Assembly (NCBI GenBank): GCA_900556545.1
Contig: USPE01000045.1
Location: forward strand, 1-10,832
Source of the DNA: an uncultured Peptococcaceae bacterium
GTDB lineage: Bacteria; Bacillota; Peptococcia; Peptococcales; Peptococcaceae
Reading direction: 5' to 3'
DNA: 10,832 nucleotides
Shown here: positions 1 through 5,678 of the stretch, piece by piece
Layout of the letters: the number at the start of each line of letters is the position of its first letter
Numbering within the stretch: the stretch's first letter is position 1
Position numbers and translations under genes: made by a program
The notes under the pieces: model-generated
What the model saw: only the letters and a program-made list of their open reading frames with translations
Told to the model about the DNA's origin: nothing
Databases searched by the model: none

Positions 1-54
1 AGTGAAAACCGTTTATCGGCGTATTGGCAGTACGCTGTGGTTACTCTCTTTGTA
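1..54 (-). ncRNA. Type I antitoxin RNA, left copy, 3' end outside window
   Basis: This is the transcribed part of the left repeat, read leftward from a start predicted near position 53-54. Its 5' end reads AAAGAGAGTAACCACAG, and a small stem-loop follows (GCGTA/TACGC, loop CTGCCAA). It is the same RNA as the right copy at 306-418. The existence of the RNA is inferred from its promoter and its near identity to the right copy. By analogy with the right copy, a toxin gene transcribed rightward should lie just left of the window. Confidence 0.7.
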
Positions 55-59
55 TGTAT

Positions 60-88
60 ATCCTAACACAGAGGAAATTATTCGTCAA
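60..88 (-). promoter_or_regulatory. Promoter of antitoxin RNA, left copy
   Basis: On the minus strand this reads TTGACG, a 17-bp spacer, then TAGGAT, with an extended -10 (TGTTAGGAT). The -35 is at 83-88 and the -10 at 60-65. The spacer differs in sequence from the right copy while both hexamers are kept, which suggests selection for promoter function. It diverges from the toxin promoter at 114-143. Confidence 0.85.
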
Positions 89-113
89 CTGTGAAAAGAT
101 AAAAAATATCTGA

Positions 114-143
114 TTGAAAGAATATATGTTTGTATGTTATAAT
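114..143 (+). promoter_or_regulatory. Promoter of the toxin mRNA
   Basis: TTGAAA at 114-119, an 18-bp spacer, and a perfect TATAAT at 138-143 with an extended TG (TGTTATAAT). Transcription should begin near 149-150, giving a leader of about 57 nt before the toxin start codon. This is the strongest -10 element in the region. Confidence 0.85.
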
Positions 144-174
144 GCAAAGCAGAGAGTAACCAAAAACGGCAGGC

Positions 175-206
175 GGTTTACCTCCCTTGGATGGGAGGTG
201 GTAACC
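175..206 (+). promoter_or_regulatory. Hairpin hiding the toxin ribosome binding site
   Basis: ACCTCCC (180-186) pairs with GGGAGGT (193-199) around the loop TTGGAT. An outer stem GGTT (175-178)/AACC (203-206) closes an internal loop and ends at the ATG at 207. The very strong ribosome site GGGAGGTGG is therefore fully base-paired. Structural lock-up of translation in the primary transcript is a known feature of several type I toxin mRNAs. That it acts so here is inferred from the pairing. Confidence 0.75.
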
Positions 207-287
207 ATGACATACGAATTATATGGAGCGATCATCGCAACATTAACATTGGTTGTCGCAGTTATCGCCTTGATACGTAAAAAGTAG
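207..287 (+). CDS. Small hydrophobic holin-like toxin (type I TA), 26 aa
   Basis: The 26-residue peptide begins MTYELYGAII, continues as one membrane helix (about residues 5-23) and ends in the basic tail IRKK. This is the plan of the short Firmicute 'putative holin-like toxin'/TxpA/Fst-type peptides, which insert in the inner face of the cytoplasmic membrane and damage it when their antitoxin RNA is lost. The start is set by GGGAGGTGG at 193-201. The gene has its own promoter and sits between two copies of a leftward antitoxin RNA gene; the right copy converges on it and shares the terminator at 312-351. The length is at the short end for the group. The family call rests on length, hydrophobicity, tail and RNA context, not on a search. 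The toxic activity is inferred. Confidence 0.8.
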   Translation: MTYELYGAIIATLTLVVAVIALIRKK

Positions 288-305
288 CAAGGTCAATAAA
301 GTCAT

Positions 306-351
306 AAAAATGACAATCCGCCTCTTTCCCTGATAAGATAGGCGGATTGTC
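306..351 (-). terminator. Terminator of the antitoxin RNA, shared with the toxin 3' end
   Basis: A perfect 11-bp stem, GACAATCCGCC (312-322) with GGCGGATTGTC (341-351), has an 18-nt loop. On the minus strand it is followed by ATTTTTA, a proper intrinsic terminator for the antitoxin RNA. On the plus strand the following bases (TGTCACTATTGGG) have no T-run, so toxin transcripts may stop poorly here and run on through the antitoxin gene. Both RNAs contain the stem, which gives them at least 40 nt of perfect complementarity. Confidence 0.85.
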
Positions 352-418
352 TGTCACTATTGGGAGTGAAAACCGTTTATCGGCGTATTGGCAGTACGCT
401 GTGGTTACTCTCTTTGTA
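306..418 (-). ncRNA. Type I antitoxin RNA, right copy (about 110 nt)
   Basis: This RNA is predicted from its promoter at 424-452, with a start near 417-418, and from the terminator ending in the T-tract at 306-310. It is convergent with the toxin mRNA and overlaps its 3' end, as in TxpA/RatA and Fst loci. Visible structure includes GCGTA/TACGC with loop CTGCCAA (383-399). CTGCC in that loop could pair with GGCAG in the toxin leader (168-172), and CACTCCC (362-368 on minus) could pair, with one bulge, with the toxin ribosome site GGGAGGTG. Those short contacts are inference. The long 3' complementarity is seen directly. Confidence 0.8.
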
Positions 419-452
419 TATATATCCTAACATGGCAGATGCTATTCGTCAA
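365..452. repeat. Direct repeat, right copy (antitoxin promoter and 5' half)
   Basis: This is the second copy of the repeat at 1-88. Near identity over 68 bp plus the conserved -35 places the unit length of the tandem module at 364 bp. The copy ends just before the 3' end of the lipoprotein gene at 478. Confidence 0.95.
424..452 (-). promoter_or_regulatory. Promoter of antitoxin RNA, right copy
   Basis: On the minus strand: TTGACG (447-452), 17 bp, TAGGAT (424-429), extended as TGTTAGGAT. It is the same architecture as the left copy. It lies between the stop codon of the lipoprotein gene and the antitoxin RNA, so the lipoprotein mRNA would cross it. Confidence 0.85.
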
Positions 453-477
453 TAATGGTTAGTTGCAATGCCTGCCG

Positions 478-1251
478 TTACTGTAAATTTTTTTCTAACT
501 CATTGGCCCACTGCTCCGCTTTTTCTTCCAGCCGTTCGCTCCATTGTCCTGATTTTTCCTCCAGCTGACTGGACCAGCGATCCAAATTGTTATTTAATAA
601 TTTCTCTGCCGCAGCGATGCGCTGTTCAATATCCTCTGAAATTTTTTCATCGCCCATGTTTCCGGTCAATACATTGCAAAGCGTGTCATCTAATTGGATT
701 TGCCAACCATTGTCTGTCTGCTTTAATGTGATAGTTAATTGTGTTGTCAGTTCTTTTTTTGTATCTTGCAGATAAGGCAGTAATGTTTCTGGACTGTTCT
801 GCGCTTCATCTACAGTTTGTGTGATTACTTTGGCCAAGTTGTAGCCGTCTTTCCGTCCATCGTTGATATTATTAATCAAATCGGCCACAAAATTTCCTAT
901 TGCATCGGAAAAATCTTTGTTTTTTATGATAACGTCTGCTTGGGCAAGGTTGCCTTGGGTATGTATGTCAACTATTTCCCAGGAAAGATTTTCTACCATG
1001 GCCTGTGCCAGCTGACGATGTCCTTCTTTTTGCACCTTGCGGGTCAATTCTTCAAACAGATAGCAGCCGGAAGCTGTTTTGTTGTTGGTACAAGCGTTAA
1101 AGGTGCGCATATCCAACTCCTGCAATGCAGTAAAAGCAGTATGAATGGTTTCCTCCGGTGTTTCTGATTGTTGCGCAGCCTGACTGCCGCAGCCGGCCAG
1201 CAAGATAATAGAAAACAGAGGAATGGCCAGAAAAAGGGAGATTTGTTTCAT
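478..1251 (-). CDS. Lipoprotein with C-terminal 11-residue coiled-coil repeats
   Basis: A 257-residue exported lipoprotein. The N-terminus MKQISLFLAIP...ILLAGC is a signal peptide with lipobox LAGC, so Cys21 is the predicted lipidated residue on the outside of the cytoplasmic membrane. The start at 1251 is chosen because AAAGGAGGG precedes it by 8 nt; an upstream in-frame ATG at 1287 lacks this. The body (about 30-215) begins PEETIHTAFTALQELD, which resembles the opening of NTF2-like lipoprotein domains (DUF4878-like), a tentative match. Residues 224-257 form three 11-residue units on the pattern xxWxxxLEExx, with Trp every 11 residues, strongly predicting a right-handed coiled coil. No clear terminator follows before the antitoxin promoter at 424-452. 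The precise function is unknown. Confidence 0.85.
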   Translation of the reverse strand: MKQISLFLAIPLFSIILLAGCGSQAAQQSETPEETIHTAFTALQELDMRTFNACTNNKTASGCYLFEELTRKVQKEGHRQLAQAMVENLSWEIVDIHTQGNLAQADVIIKNKDFSDAIGNFVADLINNINDGRKDGYNLAKVITQTVDEAQNSPETLLPYLQDTKKELTTQLTITLKQTDNGWQIQLDDTLCNVLTGNMGDEKISEDIEQRIAAAEKLLNNNLDRWSSQLEEKSGQWSERLEEKAEQWANELEKNLQ

Positions 1252-1288
1252 TGCGATGCCCTCCTTTCTACAAATTTGATTTATCATT

Positions 1289-1297
1289 ATTGTAACA
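1289..1297 (-). promoter_or_regulatory. Candidate extended -10 for the lipoprotein gene
   Basis: TGTTACAAT on the minus strand (TACAAT at 1289-1294) lies about 40 nt upstream of the lipoprotein start. No good -35 is seen at the usual distance, so recognition would rest on the extended -10. A terminator just upstream (1386-1427) makes a separate promoter necessary. Confidence 0.45.
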
Positions 1298-1385
1298 GAA
1301 AATAGACAGAAAAACTCCCTTTTTTCCCGTTAGAAAATATAAAGATATTGTGAAGATTTTCTTTGCAATAGTAGAATAAAAGAAT

Positions 1386-1427
1386 AAAAAATTGGTTCCT
1401 GTTGCTTCAAAAGCAACAGGAACCAAT
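1386..1427 (-). terminator. Intrinsic terminator after the CPBP protease gene
   Basis: A perfect 17-bp stem, ATTGGTTCCTGTTGCTT (1391-1407) with its complement at 1411-1427, has a 3-nt loop. On the minus strand TTTTTATTCT follows. It lies 10 nt beyond the stop codon of the gene at 1438. It separates the protease gene from the lipoprotein gene. Confidence 0.95.
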
Positions 1428-1437
1428 GAAAAAATAT

Positions 1438-2421
1438 TTAGTGAATCAAAAGCGGTTCTACCATACCGATCGCTAACAACAGATTGATCAACAAATAAAA
1501 TAGAAACCACGGTGCGGTACAGATTGTCAGAATAGTGCCTTTTGGACTTTGGTTGGCACACAGTTCTTGTTTGATCATATGGCGGTGGCGAAATAATAAA
1601 ATAACTGCTCCTATGGCCCAAAGCAATTTTAACAGAATCCAGAAAGTATTTTCTACTGTAGCAGGTAAAATGGTACTTAAGCGGGTTAGTCCTTCGTTGA
1701 TGATCAGATTGTTGAAAATATGAAGTAATACAGCCCAGCGAAAAGAATATTGTAAAGCTGTATAGGCCAGCACCACCCCTACCAGCGCGGCAAAAATGCC
1801 CTGAAAAATGTTACTGTGATAAATGCCGAACAGTACGGCGGAAAATATGATAGCCAACGTTTTTCCGTGAGGCAGCAGCGCTGGCAGAATCGCACCGCGA
1901 AAGATGAGTTCTTCAAACAGCGGGCCTAAAAATGCGGCATAGAGAAACATGGAAAGGCTGGGACTGGTGTCGGTGGCTTGTTCCAACGCGGACGCAAAGG
2001 TATAGCCCAGTTGGTTGGCAATCCATTCACCGATGGAAAAGGTCAGTGAAAAAATAAATTGCGCTGCTAACAGACAGAGCAGCAGCTGCCAGAAGGCAGA
2101 GGCTGTCATAGGCTGATGAACACCGGTGATATTCTTGCCTAACAGTTGTTTTCCGCGCAGCTTATACAACGGCAGCAGCATCAGCGGCAAAGTCAGCAGA
2201 TAAGGCCAGGCACTGCTGTTGATATGTTGCAGAATCAGCCGGTCGGCGGTATCGTTGGTGAAAGCATCGTAGTGGGCAAAGAGATAGATAATATACACAA
2301 ACAGCACAGCCAGCAAAAGCAGCTGGCAGGTGAGAGCGGTGCGGCAAGTGCGGTTAATGGTTTTTCGCAGTGTTTTTTTGCTGTGGTTGTTTAATGCCGG
2401 GGTATGAGAGATCTGGTTCAT
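1438..2421 (-). CDS. CPBP-family (CAAX/Abi) intramembrane metalloprotease
   Basis: A 327-residue multi-pass membrane protein with the three CPBP motifs in order: EELIFR (Glu170, Glu171, Arg175), FGIYH (Phe198, His202) and HIFNN (His234, Asn238). These residues coordinate metal and cleave peptide bonds within the membrane in this family, which includes eukaryotic Rce1 and bacterial bacteriocin-processing or immunity proteins. Hydrophobic segments lie at about 31-50, 72-86, 112-130, 155-168, 187-224 and 228-240, with two further C-terminal helices near 262-276 and 298-320. The start at 2421 is set by AGGAGG 8 nt upstream. The gene follows an Agr-like kinase/regulator pair on the same strand, a common setting for proteases that mature or resist peptide signals. 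That role is inference, since no peptide gene is visible. All catalytic residues are intact. Confidence 0.92.
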   Translation of the reverse strand: MNQISHTPALNNHSKKTLRKTINRTCRTALTCQLLLLAVLFVYIIYLFAHYDAFTNDTADRLILQHINSSAWPYLLTLPLMLLPLYKLRGKQLLGKNITGVHQPMTASAFWQLLLCLLAAQFIFSLTFSIGEWIANQLGYTFASALEQATDTSPSLSMFLYAAFLGPLFEELIFRGAILPALLPHGKTLAIIFSAVLFGIYHSNIFQGIFAALVGVVLAYTALQYSFRWAVLLHIFNNLIINEGLTRLSTILPATVENTFWILLKLLWAIGAVILLFRHRHMIKQELCANQSPKGTILTICTAPWFLFYLLINLLLAIGMVEPLLIH

Positions 2422-2454
2422 AGAGCATTCCTCCTGTTATGGTTTCTGGCAGCT

Positions 2455-2482
2455 ATCATAACAGAAAAAAACATGACAGCAA
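2455..2482 (-). promoter_or_regulatory. Candidate promoter of the CPBP protease gene
   Basis: On the minus strand: TTGCTG (2477-2482), a 16-bp spacer, TATGAT (2455-2460), extended as TGTTATGAT. The -35 lies within the hairpin of the terminator of the upstream kinase gene, so terminator and promoter overlap. Confidence 0.5.
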
Positions 2483-2495
2483 GAATTCTGTCGTG
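2465..2495 (-). terminator. Short intrinsic terminator after the sensor kinase gene
   Basis: On the minus strand CACGACAG and CTGTCATG pair with one mismatch around an 8-nt loop and are followed by seven Ts (2465-2471). The stem is short, so some read-through into the protease gene is likely. Confidence 0.5.
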
Positions 2496-2500
2496 AGATG

Positions 2501-3802
2501 TTATTTTTTTGTGTCCAATGGTTGTATCGGCAGCAGCACAGATAGAGTAAAGACATGGGCCTCAGTTTCTATCTGCATATGACCTTGATTTTGTTCCACT
2601 GCCTTTTTTATATTAAACAGGCCAAAACCGTGTTCCGGCTGTTGTTTAGTGCTTAGCGGCAGCATTTGTGGAGAAAACCGGGGCTGTTGTTTTAATGGAT
2701 TGCGAAAAGCAATGCAGAACATGGTATCGCTCTGGGTAATGCTGATGGAAATACGGCGCTGGTCGGCAGGCAGGTTTGTACAGGCTTCAACAGCATTGTC
2801 CAGTGCATTGGAAAAAATGGTGCAGATGTCTGCCGGCGGTAGATGCAGTGCTGTAAGAAAAGAGCCGTTTACTGTAAGCTGGATCTGCTGCTGACTAATT
2901 AACGCATATTTGCCGTTTATGATAGCATCGGCAATATCGTTGCCGGTGTGGAACAATGGTGCGGTTTCCTGCCATTGTTCGGTCAGGTTTCCGATATACC
3001 GGCTGACCGCTTCCAGATTGTCTTTTTTGCTGAGTAGCTCCAGCGTCAGCAGGTGATTTTTCATGTCGTGGCGATAACGGCGCAAAGTTTCCTGCTGTTT
3101 TTTGTAGGCTTGAAAATGCTGCAGCTCATGTTCCATATATTGCTGATTGAGTTGATTGACAAATTTGTAGTAGGTTTTGGCTCTACTTTGAAAAAAGAGA
3201 AAGCAGAACATGCCGTCTAATAACAAGATACATAAAAGCAGCATTGTAGGCAGCCATGTACCGCCGGAGGATAAAATTTCTGTCATTTGCGCAGAAGGGT
3301 CAAGCAGCACTACAATTTGCAGTGTCAACAGATTGAGTATCAGGCAGGTCACAATTTCCGCAGGGCTGATAGAGAAAGGTTGTATCATTTTATGCTGATA
3401 ATGGCGGCATAGAGCAATCGTCAGCAAATCCAGTCCAATGCCGAGTATGGTTATTAACGCTTGGTTCTGCAGCTGCAGCAGCGTCAACAACAATAGCAGA
3501 ACATTGGAGGCCAGCAGCAAAAACAGCATAAAGGACAGTAAAATGCCCAGTTTTTTCAGTTTGTGCGGAACGGCAAACAGCCGGAGTAGACACAGCGGAT
3601 AAAGGATAAACAACAGCAGCAGTTCTAATGCCGGCCAGTCCATCCACTGACAGCCCAGCGCCAGCAAAAACGTGCTGCTGTAGCAAAGCCAGAATTTTTT
3701 GTGCAGTGTCAGATCCGGTACAAACAGAAAGCGCAGCAGATAAGCAAAGGCCAGCAAATCAGCCAGTAGGGAAATAACATTAAGTGCCGGTATCAGCCTC
3801 AC
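2501..3802 (-). CDS. GHKL-type sensor histidine kinase (AgrC-like)
   Basis: A 433-residue membrane kinase of the peptide-sensing (AgrC/ComD/BlpH) type. Residues 1-205 form about six hydrophobic segments as a membrane sensor. A coiled linker (about 206-240) leads to the phosphoacceptor motif RRYRHDMKNH with His245. A GHKL ATPase follows with an N-box (IFSNALDNAVEA, Asn332 and Asn336) and a glycine box (HGFGLFNIKK, 391-400). The start is GTG at 3800-3802, and its GTGA overlaps the stop of the response regulator by 4 nt, so the two are translationally coupled. The upstream ribosome site is weak (GGCGGTGAG), in keeping with coupling. It would autophosphorylate and pass phosphate to the LytTR regulator encoded just before it. 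The inducing signal is unknown. Confidence 0.93.
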   Translation of the reverse strand: MRLIPALNVISLLADLLAFAYLLRFLFVPDLTLHKKFWLCYSSTFLLALGCQWMDWPALELLLLFILYPLCLLRLFAVPHKLKKLGILLSFMLFLLLASNVLLLLLTLLQLQNQALITILGIGLDLLTIALCRHYQHKMIQPFSISPAEIVTCLILNLLTLQIVVLLDPSAQMTEILSSGGTWLPTMLLLCILLLDGMFCFLFFQSRAKTYYKFVNQLNQQYMEHELQHFQAYKKQQETLRRYRHDMKNHLLTLELLSKKDNLEAVSRYIGNLTEQWQETAPLFHTGNDIADAIINGKYALISQQQIQLTVNGSFLTALHLPPADICTIFSNALDNAVEACTNLPADQRRISISITQSDTMFCIAFRNPLKQQPRFSPQMLPLSTKQQPEHGFGLFNIKKAVEQNQGHMQIETEAHVFTLSVLLPIQPLDTKK

Positions 3803-4509
3803 ATTCTCACCGCCTGTTGTACATAACGATGCAGCGCTGCGGCAAAGGTTTTGCGGCGCAGTCTGCTTACCGGAACCCGCATATTGTTGGTTAGCAGCAC
3901 ATCTTGCAGGGTAAGCTGTTTTACGGCGTTGAGATTGACCAGATAGCTGCGGTGACAGCGCACAAAATCCATATTCTGCAGCAGTGTTTCATATTTGGAC
4001 AAGGTTTCCCGCCGAGTGAGCTGTCTGTCCGGCAGATAAAAAATTAAATCCTGATTGCGCGCTTCTACGCAGATTAGATTTTGTATTTTGATTAGATGGG
4101 TTCCTTCCCGGGCTTCCAGCAAAATTGTTTTTTGTTGCTGTAGTGTCTGGCTGGCTGTTTGCAGAGCTTCCAGCAGCTTTTGCGGCGATACCGGCTTTGT
4201 CAGAAACCGAAGGGCGTTGACTTCGTAGCCGTCCAAAGCAAATTCTTGGTGAGATGTAATAAATACCACCGGTGCTTCATAGTGCATCTGCTGTAATCTG
4301 CGGGCAATGTGCAGACCGTTGTCGCCGTCCATTTCAATGTCCAACAGAATCAGCTGATAGGCAATCTGGCTGCGGATTATTTTATCCAGCAGTTGTTCTC
4401 CTGCGGTAAAAGTGTCTATCATCAGTTCCGGCAGTGGATACAGCTGTTGAATCATTTGCTGCAGATGTTGGATAAAAAGCGGTTCGTCGTCACAAATGGC
4501 AATTTTCAT
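3799..4509 (-). CDS. LytTR-family response regulator
   Basis: A 236-residue DNA-binding regulator of the AgrA/LytR type. The receiver (1-120) has the acidic pair Asp7-Asp8, phosphorylation site Asp57 in LILLDIEM, Thr85 and Lys105 (TKP). The LytTR domain (about 132-232) includes the typical FVRCHRSYLVNL. Every key residue is present. The start at 4509 is set by AGGAGG 7 nt upstream. Its ATG overlaps the stop of the membrane protein gene by 4 nt (ATGA), and its stop overlaps the kinase GTG, so three genes form one coupled unit. It is likely phosphorylated by the neighbouring kinase. Targets are not identifiable by eye; candidates are its own operon and the protease gene. Confidence 0.95.
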   Translation of the reverse strand: MKIAICDDEPLFIQHLQQMIQQLYPLPELMIDTFTAGEQLLDKIIRSQIAYQLILLDIEMDGDNGLHIARRLQQMHYEAPVVFITSHQEFALDGYEVNALRFLTKPVSPQKLLEALQTASQTLQQQKTILLEAREGTHLIKIQNLICVEARNQDLIFYLPDRQLTRRETLSKYETLLQNMDFVRCHRSYLVNLNAVKQLTLQDVLLTNNMRVPVSRLRRKTFAAALHRYVQQAVRM

Positions 4510-5180
4510 GGTTGCGCCTCCTGTTGATTCTGTTCCGCTGCGGTAAACAGCTCCGGATATTTTACTTGCTGCCATGCCTGCCAGTTGCGTTGGGTTTTAA
4601 ACCCGGACTGGATAAAGCAGGGGATGAACAGCAGAGCGGCAACAAGGCTTTTGCCTGTTCTTGCGTTTTGAAAAAAGTAGCCGCTCATCAGTAGATGCAG
4701 ATCAAAAACTACACCTACTTCCAATGCCAGCGTAACCATCAATCTCAGCCAAAATTTGCGGCGGGGATTTTTTTCTGATTGTTCAAATGCCATAACCACC
4801 AGAAAGCCCAGCAAGATTATAACGCCGATGCTGATTACTATGGGTGCCAATGCGCCGCCTTGGGCTTGGTTTTGCATAATGATGGTGTTCAGCCCTTTGA
4901 CCAGTAAAAACAGCACTGCGAAACTGACAGTCAGCGTCAGCGGAATGGCAAAGCGATACAGAAAGTTGCTTTTGGTCAGCGGTTCTTTTGCTTTGAGCGT
5001 GGCGTTTTCTTCTGCGGTCAGGGATTTGAAGTCGGTGCTGCAGAAAAAATCAACCAACTCTAAAAGGGTGTTGTACAGCGCTTTAAAAACGGGCAGCCAG
5101 TAAGCGCTGAACTTGAGCAGCCCGATTCCGCATAATATCAGAAGAATCAGTAAAAATACCATAGCTTCGAGAGAAAACAT
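4506..5180 (-). CDS. Unknown five-helix membrane protein in the two-component operon
   Basis: 224 residues, not recognised. Hydrophobic segments lie at about 5-24, 77-98, 112-132, 144-165 and 178-193. A charged loop lies at about 48-73 and a hydrophilic C-terminal tail, rich in Gln and Glu, at 195-224. No catalytic motif stands out. The start at 5180 gives the longest plausible frame; the preceding ribosome site is weak (GGATGTG), so it may depend on coupling to the truncated regulator ending 16 nt upstream. Its stop overlaps the response regulator start (ATGA), tying its expression to the two-component system. Plausible roles, all inference, are accessory sensor, processing partner or immunity protein. 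Confidence 0.8.
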   Translation of the reverse strand: MFSLEAMVFLLILLILCGIGLLKFSAYWLPVFKALYNTLLELVDFFCSTDFKSLTAEENATLKAKEPLTKSNFLYRFAIPLTLTVSFAVLFLLVKGLNTIIMQNQAQGGALAPIVISIGVIILLGFLVVMAFEQSEKNPRRKFWLRLMVTLALEVGVVFDLHLLMSGYFFQNARTGKSLVAALLFIPCFIQSGFKTQRNWQAWQQVKYPELFTAAEQNQQEAQP

Positions 5181-5196
5181 AATGTCACATCCAATT

Positions 5197-5421
5197 TTAA
5201 GTGTAATGAAGCGGGGCGGCGGTGGCCAGTCCGTCCGGCTGGGGCATGCGGATATCCAGATAAATCAGAGCAAATTCTATTGTCTGTGCTGCCTGCAGCA
5301 ATTCTGCGCCGTTGGTGTAACAGTGCAGCTGGTATTGGTTGGTTGAAATAGTTGTCTGCCATAGCGCGGCGATTTGCTGTTGCGCTGTTGGTTCATCATC
5401 GCAGATGGCTATGTGCCACAT
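5197..5421 (-). pseudogene. Truncated response regulator (receiver remnant), first in operon
   Basis: A 74-codon frame starts at 5421 (GGGAG 8 nt upstream). It begins MWHIAICDDEPTAQQQIAAL and reaches the phosphorylation site region IYLDIRMPQPDG, then ends after LATAAPLHYT. It aligns with the first part of the LytTR regulator encoded downstream (shared IAICDDEP and LDI.M), but lacks the Thr/Lys part of the receiver and the whole DNA-binding domain. The neighbouring frame does not continue the receiver, so this looks like a deletion that fused a receiver N-terminus to the upstream edge of the membrane protein gene. Promoter and ribosome site are intact, so the stub may still be translated and could prime translation of the next gene. 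A functional short product cannot be excluded. Confidence 0.8.
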
Positions 5422-5452
5422 GAGCATCGCTCCCAATTTGATATTATGTTGT

Positions 5453-5481
5453 ATTATAACAAATCTGAGCGAAAAAGTCAT
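5453..5481 (-). promoter_or_regulatory. Promoter of the truncated-regulator/two-component operon
   Basis: On the minus strand: ATGACT (5476-5481), a 17-bp spacer, a perfect TATAAT (5453-5458), extended as TGTTATAAT. It lies 31 nt before the start of the truncated regulator. It is the only good promoter seen ahead of the membrane protein, regulator and kinase genes. Confidence 0.7.
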
Positions 5482-5598
5482 GCTGCGGCAAAGTGATTGC
5501 TTGCAGCAGGGGGATACATATTATTTTTCAGGAAATATTTTAGGAAGCAGAAAAAAGGTTAGAACCATATCATTATCCTGTTGGTTTGGGATAGAAGC

Positions 5599-5627
5599 TG
5601 GAGTGGAAGCAGGGGATATGCTATACT
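5599..5627 (+). promoter_or_regulatory. Candidate promoter of the CD3324-family gene
   Basis: TGGAGT (5599-5604), 17 bp, TATACT (5622-5627), extended as TGCTATACT. The -35 is poor. If real, it gives a leader of about 185 nt before the gene, long enough to carry the folded region downstream. Confidence 0.4.
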
Positions 5628-5678
5628 GAACAGTAGACGATGGGTTGATTTAAAATCAGGAATGAGGTGATGGTTTGT

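Larger units (their letters stand above)
1..88. repeat. Direct repeat, left copy (antitoxin promoter and 5' half)
   Basis: Positions 1-68 match 365-432 with a single mismatch (G at 56, A at 420). The offset of 364 is kept on to the CGTCAA at 83-88 and 447-452, with a diverged stretch between. Each copy carries the complete leftward promoter and the 5' part of the antitoxin RNA. The left copy is cut by the window edge, so its terminator and the toxin gene it should face lie outside. Confidence 0.95.

Noticed and set aside
1..432. Two near-identical 68-bp repeats read as a CRISPR array or insertion-sequence ends
   Set aside because: There are only two long copies in direct orientation, separated by a gene, and each contains a promoter. 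No spacers, cas genes or transposase are present. A duplicated antitoxin RNA gene explains them.
468..484. Inverted match of AACGGCAGGC between the toxin leader (165-174) and the lipoprotein gene end as a remnant of a third module
   Set aside because: Only about 10 bases and not joined to any other module element, so chance is likely.
817..1167. Plus-strand open frame of 116 codons opposite the lipoprotein gene
   Set aside because: Antisense to a supported gene, no ribosome site, no recognisable domain.
5147..5362. Overlapping minus-strand frame as a frameshifted continuation of the truncated response regulator
   Set aside because: Its translation has no receiver features (no Thr/Lys positions, no LytTR segment), so the remnant is a truncation, not a simple frameshift.
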